This document shows, one piece after another, positions 10,781 to 22,669 of a DNA stretch of 64,000 bases; positions within the stretch are counted from its first letter, which is position 1, and each line of letters opens with the position of its first letter. The DNA is from Arachis hypogaea. Taxonomy: Eukaryota > Streptophyta > Magnoliopsida > Fabales > Fabaceae. The notes under the pieces were generated by a model that worked only from the letters and a program-made list of their open reading frames with translations, was not told the DNA's origin and ran no database searches. The stretch is from the NCBI RefSeq assembly GCF_003086295.3, contig NC_092045.1, forward strand, positions 23,502,890 through 23,566,889, in the 5' to 3' direction. The position numbers and the translations under genes were made by a program.

Positions 10781-10798
10781 ACTGGGTTGCCTCCCAGC
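10781..10798 (-). ncRNA. Conserved inter-ORF hairpin, E1 copy
   Basis: On the minus strand GCTGGG AGGCAA CCCAGT: perfect six-pair stem (one G-U) with loop AGGCAA, about 40 bases past the pol stop. The second stem pair is C-G here, U-A in E2 and G-C in E3. Confidence 0.75.
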
Positions 10799-10839
10799 AA
10801 GTGCTTCTTTATTGTCTTTAGTTGGACCTTCACTGAGAA

Positions 10840-13800
10840 TCACTCAAGTCTCAGTTTTGAGCATTCTTGCTCAAAATTGCTTTCAAGATAATGTTTGATC
10901 CTCTGACCATTAACAATGAACTTCTTGTCAGAATCAGTATCCTGAAGCTCAACATATCCATATGGTGATACTCCTATAATCACATACGGACCCCTCCAGC
11001 GGGATTTAAGTTTTCCTGGGAACAATCTGAGCCTAGAGTTGAAGAGCAGGGCTTTTTGTCCTGGCTCAAAGACTCTGGATGACAACTTCTTGTCATGCCA
11101 CTTCTTTGCCTTTTCCTTATAAATTTTTGCATTTTCAAAGGCACTGAGTCTGAACTCCTCTAGCTCATTTAGCTGGAGTAATCTCTTTTCACCAGCTAAC
11201 TTAACATCCATGTTTAGGAATCTGGTTGCCCAGTAGGCTTTATGTTCCAGTTCCACGGGCAGATGACAGGCCTTCCCATACACCAGTTGGTATGGAGAGG
11301 TTCCTATAGGAGTCTTGAATGCTGTTCTGTATGCCCACAGAGCATCATCCAAGCTCTTTGCCCAATCCTTTCTACGGGCAACAACAGTCCGTTCCAGGAT
11401 TCTTTTGAGCTCTCTGTTGGAGACCTCAGCTTGCCCATTTGTCTGTGGGTGATAGGGAGTTGCTACTTTGTGGCTAATTCCATATCTAACCATAGCAGAG
11501 TACAGTTGTTTATTGCAGAAATGAGTACCCCCGTCACTGATTATGACTCTGGGAACACCAAATCTGCTGAAGATGTGTTTCTGGAGGAATTTCAGCACTG
11601 TCTTAGTATCATTAGTGGGTGTAGCAATTGCTTCTACCCATTTAGATATATAGTCCACTGCCACCAGAATGTAAGTGTTTGAGTATGATGGTGGGAATGG
11701 GCCCATAAAGTCAATTCCCCATACATCAAACAACTCAATCTCTAAGATCCCTTGTTGAGGCATGGCATATCCGTGAGGCAAGTTACCAGCTCTTTGGCAG
11801 CTGTCACAGTTACGCACAAACTCTCGGGCATCTCTATAGAGAGTAGGCCAGTAGAAGCCACATTGGAGGACCTTAGTGGCTGTTCGCTCACTTCCAAAAT
11901 GTCCTCCATACTGTGATCCATGGCAGTGCCACAGGATCCTTTGTGCTTCTTCTCTGGGTACACATCTGCGGATCATTCCGTCTGCACATCTCTTAAAGAG
12001 ATACGGCTCATCCCATAGGTAGTACTTGGCATCTGAAATTAATTTCTTTCTTTGCACTCTGCTGTACTCCTGTGGTATGAACCTCACAGCTTTATAATTT
12101 GCAATATCTGCAAACCATGGAGCTTCCTGGATGACAAATAGTTGCTCATCTGGGAAAGTCTCAGAGATCTCAGTAGAAGGGAGGCACGCCCCAGCTACTG
12201 GTTCTATTCGGGACAGATGATCAGCTACTTGGTTCTCTGTCCCTTTTCTGTCTCTTATTTCTATATCAAACTCTTGCAGAAGCAACACCCATCTTATAAG
12301 CCTGGGTTTTGAATCCTGCTTTGTGAGTAAGTACTTAAGAGCAGCATGGTCAGTGTACACAGTCACCTTTGATCCCACTAGATAGGATCTGAACTTGTCA
12401 ATGGCATAGACCACTGCAAGTAACTCTTTTTCTGTGGTTGTGTAATTCTTCTGTGCATCATTTAGAACACCGCTGGCATAATAAATGACGTGCAAAAGCT
12501 TGTTATGCCTCTGTCCCAACACTGCACCAATGGCATGGTCACTGGCATCACACATTAATTCGAATGGCAATGTCCAGTCTGGTGCAGAGATGACTGGTGC
12601 TGTGACCAGCTTGGCTTTCAGGGTCTCAAATGCCTGCAGACATTGTGTGTCAAACACAAATGGTGTGTCAGTAGCTAGCAGGTTGCTTAAAGGTTTTGCA
12701 ATTTTTGAAAAATCCTTTATAAACCTTCTGTAGAATCCTGCATGCCCCATAAAGCTTCTGATTGCCTTAACATTGGCAGGTGGTGGTAATTTTTCAATTA
12801 CCTCTACCTTTGCCTTATCCACCTCTATTCCCCTGCTTGAAATTTTGTGCCCAAGGACAATTCCTTCAGTCACCATAAAGTGACATTTCTCCCAGTTTAA
12901 AACCAGGTTAGTCTCTTGGCACCTTTTCAGGACAAGTGCTAGGTGATTAAGACAGGAGCTGAATGAGTCTCCATATACTGAGAAGTCATCCATGAAGACT
13001 TCTAGGAATTTCTCCACCATATCAGAGAAGATGGATAACATGCACCTCTGAAAAGTTGCAGGAGCATTACACAGACCAAAAGGCATTCTCCTGTAGGCAA
13101 ACACGCCAGAAGGGCAAGTGAATGCTGTTTTCTCTTGGTCCTGAGGATCTACTACAATTTGGTTGTAGCCTGGATAGCCATCCAAAAAGCAATAATAATC
13201 ATGACCAGCTAGTCTTTCTAGCATTTGGTCTATGAATGGTAAAGGAAAATGATCCTTTCTGGTGGCTGTATTGAGCCTTCTGTAGTCAATACACATATGC
13301 CACCCTGTGACTATTCTTGTAGGAACCAGTTCATTTTTTTCATTATGAACTACTGTCATGCCTCCCTTCCTGGGGACAACATGGACAGGGCTCACCCATG
13401 GGCTATCAGAAATAGGATAAATAATCCCAGCCTCTAGTAATTTAGTGACCTCTTTCTGCACTACCTCCTTCATGGCTGAATTTAGCCGCCTTTGTGGTTG
13501 GACCACTGGTTTGGCATTATCCTCCAATAGGATCTTGTGCATGCATCTTGCTGGGCTAATGCCCTTAAGATCACTTATGGACCACCCAAGAGCTGTCTTG
13601 TGTGTCCTTAGCACTTGAATCAGTGCTCCCTCTTCCTGTGGATTTAAAGCAGAGCTTATAATCACTGGAAAAGTGTCACCCTCTCCCAGAAATGCATACT
13701 TCAGGGATGGTGGTAGTGGTTTGAGTTCAGGTTTGGGAGGCTTATCCTCCTCCTGAGGAATTTTCAAAAATTCTTTTGTTTCCTCTGGTTCTTCCTGATC

Positions 13801-15012
13801 AGGCTGAGCATCCTTGAAGATGTCCTCAAGCTCTGATTCTAGACTTTCAGTCATATTGATCTCTTCCACCAAAGAGTTAATAATGTCAGCGCCCATGCAG
13901 TCATTTGGTGTGTCTGGATGCTGCATGGCTTTTACAGCATTCAACTTGAACTCATCCTCATTGACTCTCAGGGTTACTTCCCCTTTTTGTACATCAATGA
14001 GAGTTTGTCCAGTTGCTAGGAAAGGTCTTCCTAGAATGAGAGTTGCACTCTTGTGCTCCTCCATTTCCAGCACCACAAAGTCAGTTGGAAAGGCGAATGG
14101 CCCAACCTTGACAATCATGTCCTCTATTATGCCTGATGGATATTTAATGGAGCCATCAGCAAGTTGGAGGCATATCCGGGTTGGTTTGACTTCTTCAGTC
14201 AACCCAAGATTTCTGATAGTGGATGCAGGTATTAGATTGATGCTTGCTCCAAGATCACACAGGGCTGTCTTGGTGCAAGCACCTTCTAATGTGCATGGTA
14301 TCATAAAGCTTCCTGGATCTTGAAGTTTTTCTGGTAAGCTTTTCAGAATGACTGCACTGCATTCTTCAGTGAGAAATACTTTTTCAGTTTCTCTCCAATC
14401 CTTCTTATGACTTAAAATCTCTTTCATGAACTTAGCATAAGAAGATATTTGCTCAAGTGCCTTTGCAAACGGAATCTTTATTTCAAGAGTCCTTAGATAG
14501 TCTGCAAAGCGGGCAAATTGCTTATCCTGCTCCGCTTGGCAGAGTTTCTGAGGATAAGGCATCTTGGCTTTATATTCTTCAACCTTAGTTGCTGCAGGTT
14601 TATTCCGTACAGAGGTGGTTGAAGAAGCCTTTTTAGAGGGATTACTATCAGCACTCTCAGGTGTTTGATCCTCCCTTGGCGTTTGAACGCCTGGATTGGG
14701 TGAAGATTGGGCGTTTAACGCCAACTTTTCTCCCTTTTCTGGCGTTTGAACGCTAGAACTGGGCAGGGAATGGGCGTTTAACGCCAGCTTTCCCCCCTTT
14801 TTTGGCGTTTGAACGCCAAAAGTATTCCTCTCTGGGCTCTTACTGTCCTCAGAGGGATTTTGGACAGTGGTTTGGTCATCCTCTGTCAATTGTTCCTTAT
14901 TTGGCTTTTTTCTACTTTGAGCAGTGTTATTCAATGTCTTCCCACTCCTCAGTTGAACTGCTTGGCATTCTTCTGTTATCTGTTTAGATAACTGCTGTTT
15001 TGCTTGATTCAA
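10840..15012 (-). CDS. pol: E1 Pol polyprotein: protease, reverse transcriptase, RNase H, integrase
   Basis: Open for 1390 codons in the same frame as gag, separated from it by one TAG at 15013-15015. The first sense codon is TTG, so this is not an independent start: it would need readthrough or a gag-pol fusion ancestor. Approximate order by residue: Gag-C/spacer with duplicated 'LALNA' segments encoded by GGCGTTTAACGCC units (65-120); retropepsin DLGASINL (~252) and ILGRPF (~325); RT with [22 protein letters not shown] and FMDD (~673); RNase H starting [12 protein letters not shown] (~822) with TDHAALKYL; integrase zinc motif [14 protein letters not shown] (1029-1070); catalytic triad region DFMGPF (~1104), SDGGTHF (~1160) and [10 protein letters not shown] (~1195); C-terminal domain GPYVI..GYVEL. 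All catalytic signatures appear present. It acts in virus-like particles (RT) and the nucleus (integrase). Confidence 0.93.
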   Translation of the reverse strand: MNQAKQQLSKQITEECQAVQLRSGKTLNNTAQSRKKPNKEQLTEDDQTTVQNPSEDSKSPERNTFGVQTPKKGGKLALNAHSLPSSSVQTPEKGEKLALNAQSSPNPGVQTPREDQTPESADSNPSKKASSTTSVRNKPAATKVEEYKAKMPYPQKLCQAEQDKQFARFADYLRTLEIKIPFAKALEQISSYAKFMKEILSHKKDWRETEKVFLTEECSAVILKSLPEKLQDPGSFMIPCTLEGACTKTALCDLGASINLIPASTIRNLGLTEEVKPTRICLQLADGSIKYPSGIIEDMIVKVGPFAFPTDFVVLEMEEHKSATLILGRPFLATGQTLIDVQKGEVTLRVNEDEFKLNAVKAMQHPDTPNDCMGADIINSLVEEINMTESLESELEDIFKDAQPDQEEPEETKEFLKIPQEEDKPPKPELKPLPPSLKYAFLGEGDTFPVIISSALNPQEEGALIQVLRTHKTALGWSISDLKGISPARCMHKILLEDNAKPVVQPQRRLNSAMKEVVQKEVTKLLEAGIIYPISDSPWVSPVHVVPRKGGMTVVHNEKNELVPTRIVTGWHMCIDYRRLNTATRKDHFPLPFIDQMLERLAGHDYYCFLDGYPGYNQIVVDPQDQEKTAFTCPSGVFAYRRMPFGLCNAPATFQRCMLSIFSDMVEKFLEVFMDDFSVYGDSFSSCLNHLALVLKRCQETNLVLNWEKCHFMVTEGIVLGHKISSRGIEVDKAKVEVIEKLPPPANVKAIRSFMGHAGFYRRFIKDFSKIAKPLSNLLATDTPFVFDTQCLQAFETLKAKLVTAPVISAPDWTLPFELMCDASDHAIGAVLGQRHNKLLHVIYYASGVLNDAQKNYTTTEKELLAVVYAIDKFRSYLVGSKVTVYTDHAALKYLLTKQDSKPRLIRWVLLLQEFDIEIRDRKGTENQVADHLSRIEPVAGACLPSTEISETFPDEQLFVIQEAPWFADIANYKAVRFIPQEYSRVQRKKLISDAKYYLWDEPYLFKRCADGMIRRCVPREEAQRILWHCHGSQYGGHFGSERTATKVLQCGFYWPTLYRDAREFVRNCDSCQRAGNLPHGYAMPQQGILEIELFDVWGIDFMGPFPPSYSNTYILVAVDYISKWVEAIATPTNDTKTVLKFLQKHIFSRFGVPRVIISDGGTHFCNKQLYSAMVRYGISHKVATPYHPQTNGQAEVSNRELKRILERTVVARRKDWAKSLDDALWAYRTAFKTPIGTSPYQLVYGKACHLPVELEHKAYWATRFLNMDVKLAGEKRLLQLNELEEFRLSAFENAKIYKEKAKKWHDKKLSSRVFEPGQKALLFNSRLRLFPGKLKSRWRGPYVIIGVSPYGYVELQDTDSDKKFIVNGQRIKHYLESNFEQECSKLRLE

Positions 15013-15846
15013 CTATGATTCTATGTTCTTGTTAGCAATTTTAGTTTCTTGGAGCATCTCTTTAAATTCTGCTAACTGTTTTGTCATCAGGTGTAATTGT
15101 TGAGTAAGCCCAACCATCTGTTCTTGAGGATTAGGATCAGTGGCTACTGTCATAACTTCTTCTTTTGTAGAGAACTCATTGCTAGAGTACAAATGTTGAT
15201 TTCTAGCAACAGTATTTATAAGCTCTTGAGCCTCCTCAATCGTCTTCCTCATATCTATAGACCCACCAGCTGAGTGGTCTAGAGACATCTGAGCTTTTTC
15301 TGTAAGCCCATAGTAAAAGATGTCTAACTGTACCCACTCTGAAAACATTTCAGAGGGGCATTTTCTTAGCATACCTCTATACCTCTCCCAGGCATTATAA
15401 AGGGATTCATTATCCTCTTGTTTAAAGCCTTGGATGTCCAGCCTTAGCTGTGTCATCCTTTTTGGAGGGTAAAATTGATTCACGAATTTGTCTGATAACT
15501 GTTTCCATGTCTTTATGCTTGCTATAGGTTGGTTATTCAACCACCTCTTAGCTTGATCTTTTACAGCAAATGGAAACAGTAATAATCTGTAGACATCCTG
15601 ATCCACCTCTTTATCACGTACTGTGTCAGCAAGTTGTAAGAATTGTGCTAGAAACTCAGTAGGTTCTTCCTGTGAAAGACCGGAATACTGGCAATTTTTC
15701 TGCACCATGATAATGAGTTGAGGGTTTAGCTCAAAGCTGCTTGCTTTGATGGGAGGTATACAGATGCTACTCCCATATGCAGCTGTAATGGGGTTAGCAT
15801 ATGACCCCAGAGTCCTTTTGGACTGTTCATTCCCATTTATGTCCAT
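15013..15846 (-). CDS. gag: E1 Gag (capsid-type protein)
   Basis: The frame runs from upstream, but the likely start is the ATG at 15846 (MDINGNEQ), giving ~277 residues to the TAG at 15013-15015. The retrotransposon Gag core is clear: YRLLLFPFAVKDQAKRWL, LSDKFVNQFYPP, GFKQEDNESLYNAWERYR, LDIFYYGLTEKAQMSLDHSAGGS, and EEAQELI. It ends in a Gln/Leu/Lys heptad-like tail. No CCHC zinc knuckle is seen. Gag of E2 and E6 extends further, so the E1 boundary segment may have been shortened. Pol follows in the same frame after the single amber. Confidence 0.88.
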   Translation of the reverse strand: MDINGNEQSKRTLGSYANPITAAYGSSICIPPIKASSFELNPQLIIMVQKNCQYSGLSQEEPTEFLAQFLQLADTVRDKEVDQDVYRLLLFPFAVKDQAKRWLNNQPIASIKTWKQLSDKFVNQFYPPKRMTQLRLDIQGFKQEDNESLYNAWERYRGMLRKCPSEMFSEWVQLDIFYYGLTEKAQMSLDHSAGGSIDMRKTIEEAQELINTVARNQHLYSSNEFSTKEEVMTVATDPNPQEQMVGLTQQLHLMTKQLAEFKEMLQETKIANKNIES

Positions 15847-16212
15847 GATGGAGAAAAGGGAATTTATGTGAATAGTAATCAAGATATATATGTATATATA
15901 ATTTTTTTTTTGAAAAGAGGAAAGATAAAAACAACAAAGGGACACCAAACTTAAAATTTTTCAGAAAATCAAACATAAATTTTCGAAAACCTAAAGAAAA
16001 ACACAAAGAAGACACCAAACTTAGAATTTTTAAAGATCAAAAAGGGACTAAGAACAAGTAATTTCGAAAATTTAAAAGAAAAACAAAAGCATGCAATTGA
16101 CACCAAACTTAAAATATGAAATTATACTCAAATAAAAGACTCTAAACCAACAAAATAAAACAGTCCTAATCTAAGCAACAAAATAAACCGTTAGTTGTCC
16201 AAACTCGAACAA
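15847..16212 (-). other. E1 5' leader
   Basis: AT-rich, non-coding, 366 bp. It carries three copies of the motif TAAGTTTGGTGTC (reverse complements at 15941-15954, 16011-16024 and 16099-16112), the same motif that abuts the 3' LTR. It is much shorter than the E2 and E6 leaders (~1.4-1.5 kb), which additionally contain palindromes and AATCATATCTTTT repeats. Confidence 0.7.
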
Positions 16213-16230
16213 TCCCCGGCAATGGCGCCA
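16213..16230 (-). other. E1 primer-binding site (tRNA-Asp type)
   Basis: Minus-strand TGGCGCCATTGCCGGGGA, six bases inside the 5' LTR end. It differs at one position from the tRNA-Asp complement TGGCGCCGTTGCCGGGGA. Confidence 0.88.
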
Positions 16231-16236
16231 AAAACT

Positions 16237-17757
16237 TGGTGCACGAAATTGCAATCACACTTTTGCAATTCCGCACAACTAACCAGCAAGTGCACTGGGT
16301 CGTCCAAGTAATACCTTACGTGAGTAAGGGTCGATCCCACGGAGATTGTTGGCTTGAAGCAAGCTATGGTTATCTTGTAACTCTTAGTCAGGATATCAAT
16401 AATTATCAGGGTTGATTGTAAAAAGTAAAAGAACATGAAAATAATACTTGTTTTGCAGTAATAGAGAACAGGTTGAGGTTTTGGAGATGCTCTATTTTCT
16501 GAATCTCTGCTTTCCTACTGTCTTCTTCTTCAGGCTCGCAAGACTCCTTCCATGGCAAGCTGTATGTAGGGTTTCACCATTGTCAATGGTTACCTCCCAT
16601 CCTCTCAGTGAAAATGTTCAACGCGCTCTGTCACAGCACGGCTAATCATCTGTCGGTTCTCAATCGGGTTGGAATAGAATCCAGTGATTCTTTTGCGTCT
16701 GTCACTAACGCCCAGCCCTCAGGAGTTTGAAGCTCGTCACAGTCATTCAATCCTTGAATCCTACTCAGAATACCACAGACAAGGTTTAGACCTTCTGGAT
16801 TCTCTTGAATGCCGCCATCAATTCTAGCTTATACCACGAAGATTCTGATTAAGGAATCCAAGAGATATTCACTCAATCTAAAGTAGAACGGAGGTGGTTG
16901 TCAGGCACACGTTCATAGGCGAGAATGATGATGAGTGTCACGGATCATCACATTCATCAGGTTGAAGAACAAGTGATATCTTAGAATAGAAGCAAGCGTG
17001 ATTGAATGAAAAACAGTAGTAATTGCATTAACCCATCAAGACACAGCAGAGCTCCTCACCCCCAACCATGGGGTTTAAAGACTCATGTTGTAGAAAATAC
17101 AATGAGAAACGTGTAAAGTGTCATGAGGTATAGATACAATGTCAAAAGATCCTATTAACAGTGAACTAGTAACCTAGGGTATACAGAAATGAGTAAATGA
17201 CGTAAAAATCCACTTCTGGGTCCACTTAGTGTGTGCTTGGGCTGAGCATTGAAGCTTTCATGTGTAGAGACTTTTTCTGGAGTTAAGCGCCAGCTTTTAT
17301 GCCAGTTTGGGCGTCTAACTCCAATTTTTATGCCAGTTCCAGCGTTAAACGCTGGGAATTCTGAAGCTGATTTGCAACGCCGGTTTGGGCCATCAAATCT
17401 CGAGCAAAGTATGGTCTATTATACATTGCTGGAAAGCCCAGGATGTCTACTTTCCAAAGCCGTTGAGAGCGCGCCGATTGGGTTTCTGTAGCTCCAGAAA
17501 ATCCACTTCGAGTACAGGGAGGTCAGAATCCAACAACATCTGCAGTCCTTTTCAGCCTCTGAATCAGATTTTTGCTCAAGACCCTCAATTTCAGCCAGAA
17601 AATACCTGAAATCACAGAAAAACACACAAACTCATAGTAAAGTCCAGAAAAGTGAATTTTAACTAAAAACTAATAAAAATATAATAAAAACTAATTAAAA
17701 CATACTAAAAACATACTGAAAATAATGCCAAAAAGCGTATAAATTATCCGCTCATCA
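16237..17757 (-). repeat. E1 5' LTR (1521 bp)
   Basis: Minus strand: begins TGATGAGCGG at 17757 and ends CGTGCACCA at 16237. It contains palindromic modules (17278-17360), one with an AAGCGCC change, and a TATTAACAG box near 17152-17160 in place of TATTAATAG in the 3' LTR. Confidence 0.95.
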
Positions 17758-17762
17758 ATATG

Positions 17763-18256
17763 CTATTCTTCATATTGCATGCTGCTGTTACATTGTATTT
17801 CATTTTCATATTATTTTGTCTCTTTGCAGCATTATTTAAATTTTATATGAAATGACTTATCCTATTATATATTTCCCGGGAACATCCAATTTTAGCCGAA
17901 ATGATGCCCAATTTTCTGCAAATATTTCATGAATGCACGGGCTAGCATTCTTATTCCATTTGATTCCCTGGTTAATACTTTGCATTATTGATGATTTCAT
18001 TCTCCTTTTCCACTTCCCTTATCTATATGCATTATCATCAATTAACTGCAAACCTATCTTGAATATGAGTTGATTATTCTTTCAATTTGTAGATTTCTTG
18101 TTAACTAGGACACCCATCATCATGCCACTTACTTTCACTATCTTTTTACTAACTCAATATTTTTACTTTCTAACCTCCTTTTTTCAACTTTTAATCATCC
18201 TAACTTCTGACTTCTCTTTTTACCTAACTACTTTAACTCTTAACTCATGGCATGAT
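17763..18256 (+). other. E3 pre-ORF3 leader, middle piece
   Basis: AT-rich E3 sequence between the E1 and E2 insertions. No coding potential or recognisable motif. It ends in ATGAT (18252-18256), the E2 target site. Confidence 0.7.
18252..18256. repeat. E2 target-site duplication ATGAT / ATAAT (28031-28035)
   Basis: The two 5-bp flanks of E2 match at four of five positions, the difference being G/A. This fits a true duplication with one later transition. Confidence 0.75.
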
Positions 18257-19906
18257 TGATGAGCGGATAATTTATACGCTTTTTGGCATTGTTTTTAGTA
18301 TGTTTTTAGTATGTTTTAGTTAGTTTTTATTATATTTTATTAGTTTTTAGTTAAAATTCACTTTTCTGAACTTTACTATGAGTTTGTGTGTTTTTCTGTG
18401 ATTTTAGGTATTTTCTGGCTGAAATTGAGAGACCTGAGCAAAAATATGATTCAGAGGCTGAAAAGGACTGCAGATGCTGTTGGATTCTGACCTTCCTGCA
18501 CTCAAAGTGGATTTTCTAGAGCTACAGAAGCCCAATTGGCGCGCTCTCAATTGCGTTGGAAAGTAGATATCATGGGCTTTCCAGCAATATATAATAGTCT
18601 ATACTTTACCTGAGATTTGATGGCCCAAACAGGCATTCCAAGTCAGCTCAAAAATTCTGGCGTAAAACGCCGGAACTGGCACAAGAATGGGAGTTAAACG
18701 CCCAAACTGGCACAAAAGCTGGCGTTTAACTCCAAGAAAAGTATCTACACATGAAAGCTTCAATGCTCAGCCCAAGCACACACCAAGTGGGCACGGAAGT
18801 GGATTTTTATGTCATTTACTCATCTTTGTAAACCCTAAGCTTCTAGTTCTCTACAAATAGGACCTTTTGCTATTGTATTTGACATCTTTTGATCACTTTA
18901 GATCTTTAGATCATCTTTGGACATCTAGTTCTTAGATTATGGAGGCTGGCCTCTCAGCCATGCCTAGACCTTGTTCTTATGTATTTTCATGGTGGAGTTT
19001 CTACACACCATAGATTAAGGTGTGGAGCTCTGCTGTACCTCGAGTATTAATGCAATTACTATTGTTCTTCTATTCAATTCAGCTTATTCTTGTTCTAAGA
19101 TATTCATTCGTACCCAAGAACATGATGAATGTGATGATTATGTGATGGTCATCATCATTCTCACTTATGAACGCGTGCCTGACAACCACTTCCGTTCTAC
19201 AAGCAAATAAGGCTTGAATGTTTATCTCTTGGATTCCTTAATCAGAATCTTCGTGGTATAAGCTAGAATTGATGGTGGCATTCAAGAGAATGTAGAAGGT
19301 CTAAACCTTGTCTGTGGTATTCTGAGTAGGATTCAAGGATTGAATGACTGTGACGAGCTTCAAACTCCTGAAGGCTGGGCGTTAGTGATAGACGCAAAAG
19401 ATTCACTGGATTCTATTCCAACCTGATTGAGAACCGACAGATGATTAGCCGTGCTGTGACAGAGTGCGTTGAACATTTTCACTGAGAGGACGGGACTGTA
19501 GCCATTGACAACGGTGATGCCCAACATACAGCTTGCCATGGAAAGGAGTAAGAAGGATTGGATGAAGACAGTAGGAAAGTAGAGAGACGAAAGGGACAGA
19601 GCATCTCCATACGCTTATCTGAAATTCTCACCAATGAATTACATAAGTATCTCTATCTTTATTTTATGCTTTATTCATAAATCATTCATAACCATTCGAA
19701 TCTGCCTGACTGAGATTTACAAGATGACCATAGCTTGCTTCATACCAACAATCTCCGTGGGATCGACCCTTACTCGCGTAAGGTTTATTGCTTGGACGAC
19801 CCAGTGCACTTGCTGGTTAGTTGTGCGAAGTTGTGATAAAGAGTTGAGATTGCAATTGAGCGTACCATGTTGATGGCGCCATTGATGATCACAATTTCGT
19901 GCACCA
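18257..19906 (+). repeat. E2 5' LTR (1650 bp)
   Basis: Starts TGATGAGCGGATAATTTATA and ends TTTCGTGCACCA. Contains palindromic modules at 18655-18735 (GCGTAAAACGCC, GGAGTTAAACGCCC, GGCGTTTAACTCC) and a TATA-like TACAAATAG at 18852-18860. Confidence 0.95.
18852..18860 (+). promoter_or_regulatory. TATA-like box of E2 LTR
   Basis: TACAAATAG in 'ctcTACAAATAGgacc'. The aligned E4 site is TATAAATAG (33511-33519) and the E6 site is TATAAATAG, so this copy carries a T to C change that may weaken the promoter. The E2 3' LTR has the same change near 26981. Confidence 0.55.
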
Positions 19907-19912
19907 AGTTTT

Positions 19913-19930
19913 TGGCGCCGTTGCCGGGGA
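19913..19930 (+). other. E2 primer-binding site (tRNA-Asp type)
   Basis: TGGCGCCGTTGCCGGGGA, a perfect complement of the tRNA-Asp 3' end as I recall it, six bases after the LTR. Confidence 0.92.
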
Positions 19931-20611
19931 TTGTTTGAGTTTGGACAACTGACGGTTCATCTTGTTGCTTAGATTAGGTATTTTTCAGAATTTTTAAGAA
20001 TGAATTCTAGAGTTTCAAGGTGATGTTCTTATCATCACCAAGCTGATTGATTCTCATCAATTTAGCTCTTGAATGTAATGTCCTGCTGAAGCTTGGCTAG
20101 CCATGTCTAATTTCTTTAAACTAAAGCTTTAGACTAACATTACATGATTCCTGGAATTCTCATTAAGAATTTTGATATCCTTATTTTCTTTTCCACATAA
20201 AAAATCCAAAAAAATTACAAAATCATAAAAAACCAAAAATATTTCTTGTTTAAGTCTAATGTCTCATTTTAAGTTTGGTGTCAATTGCTTGTTTCTATTC
20301 TTCTTGCATTTTTCGAATTCATTCATGTGTCTTCATTGATCTTCAAGTTCTTGATGATTTCCTTGCTCTGATCTTTAAATTCTCTTGTCTTGAGTGTTTT
20401 GTTGTTTCTCATATGCATTCTCAACTTGTTAGTGTCAGTAGTATACAAACTTATAAGTTTGGTGTCTTGCATGCATTGTTTATTTGATCTTAGTGGCATT
20501 TTGATTATTCCTCATCATTAAAAAAATTCAAAAATTTTTTTTGTGTCTTTTCAAGTCAATAATACAGAGAATTGAAGATTCAGAACATACAGCAGAGGAA
20601 TTACACAGAAA

Positions 20612-20760
20612 AAGCTGGGTGTTCAAAACGCCCAGTAAGGAAGGAAAACTGGCGTTTAAACGCCAGCCAGAATACTTGGCTGGGCGTTTAACGCCCAAAA
20701 GGGTAGTATTTTGGGCATTAAACGCCAGAATGTATACCATTCTGGGAGTTTAACGCCAGG
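20612..20760 (+). repeat. Palindromic modules in E2 leader
   Basis: Five or so units (GGCGTTTAAACGCC, GGGCGTTTAACGCCC, GGCATTAAACGCC, GGGAGTTTAACGCC) inside the untranslated leader, ~700 bases before gag. The same block is in E4 (35305-35450), so it is ancestral to the non-autonomous type. Confidence 0.88.
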
Positions 20761-20774
20761 ATGGCACAATAGGG

Positions 20775-21200
20775 AAGATTTTTGTTTTTAATGCAAATTT
20801 TTTTCAAGTTTTCAAAATTTCTCAAAATCAAATCTTTTTCAAATCATATCTTTTCAAAATTAATTTCTCTTCATTTTCAAAAATACTTGCTAACAATTAA
20901 TGATTTGATTCAAACATTTCAAGTATGTTGCCTTTTCTGTTGAGAAAGGTTTAATATTTGAATCATATCTTTTCTTGTTAGCCAAGTCATTAATTTTAAA
21001 AATCAAATCTTTTTAAATTGTTTTTCAATCATATCTTTTCAATCATATCTCTTTAAAACCATAACTTTTCAATCATATCTTTTTAATCACATCTTTTTCA
21101 AAATAGTTTTCAATCATATCTCTTTGATTTCCAATTTCAAAATCTTTTTCAAAATAACTTTATTTCTTTCTCAATCTTAGTTTTCGAAAATCAATTACCA
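20775..21200 (+). repeat. Degenerate AATCATATCTTTT tandem repeats in E2 leader
   Basis: A dozen or more short units built on (T)CAATCATATCTTTTT and CAAATCTTTTT. The E4 leader (35470-35784) and, on the other strand, the E6 leader (47400-47560) hold the same repeat. The E4 deletion junction lies inside it. Confidence 0.75.
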
Positions 21201-21437
21201 TTTTTTTCAAAATTTCTTTTAATTAATTCACTTTAATTTTCGAAAATTTCTTCCCCTCTTCTCACATCCTTCTATTTATGGACTAACACTCCTCCTCAAT
21301 GCACAATTCGAACTCTATCTTTCTAAGTTTGAATTCTTCTACCTCTTCCTTCTATTTTTCTTTTCCTCTGACACCTCAAGGAATCTCTATACTGTGACAT
21401 AGAGGATTCCATATTTTCTTGTTCTCTTCTCTTTCAT

Positions 21438-22664
21438 ATGAGCAGGAGCAAAGACAAAAGCATTCTTGTTGAGGCTGACCCTGAACCTGAAAGGACCTTG
21501 AAGCGAAAGCTAAGAGAAGCTAAAGCACAACTCTCTGTAGAGGACCTAACAGAATTTTTTAAAAAAGAAGACATGGCAGCCGAAAACAACAACAATGCCA
21601 ACAATGCAAGGAAGGTGCTGGGTGATTTTACTGCACCTACTCCCGACTTCTATGGGAGAAGCATCTCTATCCCTGCCATTGAAGCAAACAACTTTGAGCT
21701 TAAGCCTCAATTAGTTTCTCTAATGCAACAGAATTGCAAGTTCCATGGACTTCCATTGGAAGATCCTCATCAGTTTTTAGCTGAATTCTTGCAAATCTGT
21801 GACACTGTCAAGACCAATGGGGTTGACCCTGAGGTCTACAGACTTATGCTATTCCCTTTTGCTGTAAGAGACAGAGCTAGGATATGGTTAGACTCACAAC
21901 CTAAAGAAAGCCTGAACTCTTGGGAAAAGCTAGTCAATGCCTTCTTGGCAAAGTTCTTTCCACCTCAAAAATTGAGTAAGCTTAGAGTGGAAGTCCAAAC
22001 CTTCAGACAGAAGGAAGGTGAATCCCTCTATGAAGCTTGGGAAGGATACAAACAATTAATCAGAAAGTGTCCTTCTGACATGCTTTCTGAATGGAGCATC
22101 ATAGGTATCTTCTATGATGGTCTGTCTGAACTGTCCAAGATGTCATTGGACAGCTCTGCTGGAGGATCTCTTCATCTGAAGAAGACGCCTGTAGAAGCTC
22201 AAGAACTCATTGAAATGGTTCTAAATAACCAATTCATGTACACTTCTGAAAGGAATCATGTGAACAATGGGACGAATCAGAAGAAAGGAGTTCTTGAGAT
22301 TGATACTCTGAATGCCATATTGGCTCACAACAAAATATTGACTCAGCAAGTCAATATGATTTCTCAAAATCTGTCTGGAATGCAAGCTGCACCAGGCAGT
22401 ACTAAGGACGCTTCATCTGAAGAAGAAACTTATGATCCTGAAAACCTATTAATGGAAGAGGTGAATTACATGGGGAACCCTATGGAAACACCTATAATCC
22501 TTCATGGAGAAATCATCCAAATCTCTCATGGAAGGATCAACAGAGACCTCAACAAGGTTTCAACAATAATAATGGTGGAAGAAACAGGTTTAGCAATGGC
22601 AAGCCTTTTCCATCATCTTCTCAACAACAGACAGAGAATTCTAAGCAGAGCCACTCTGACTTAG
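21438..22664 (+). pseudogene. gag: E2 Gag, frameshifted near its C-terminal part
   Basis: Starts MSRSKDKSILVEADPEPE. Residues ~60-280 carry the Gag core (YRLMLFPFAVRDRARIWL, FLAKFFPPQKLSKLRVEVQTF, GESLYEAWEGYKQ, GIFYDGLSELSKMSLDSSAGGS, EAQELIEMV). After EEVNYMG (near 22470) one base is missing relative to E6: the listed frame then reads unrelated residues to a stop at 22662-22664, while the original frame continues into the segment opening at 22670. Asn-rich after the core, with no zinc knuckle. Elsewhere the frame is clean, so damage is slight. Confidence 0.85.
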
Positions 22665-22669
22665 CAACC

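Larger units (their letters stand above)
6453..17757 (-). mobile_element. E1: complete Athila-like Ty3/gypsy retrotransposon (FIDEL-like)
   Basis: 11,305 bp, read on the minus strand: 5' LTR 16237-17757, primer-binding site 16213-16230, leader, gag 15846-15013, pol 15012-10840, hairpin 10798-10781, palindromic linker, ORF3 10016-8904, tail and 3' LTR 7973-6453. Both LTRs are 1521 bp and differ at about 40 positions by eye (~97% identity), mostly transitions. At the commonly used plant rate of 1.3e-8 per site per year that suggests insertion about 1 million years ago. RT motifs ([12 protein letters not shown] protease) are of the Athila branch. It is the only element here with an unbroken pol frame. 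Two in-frame ambers (gag/pol boundary and ORF3) bear on whether it is active. Confidence 0.95.
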
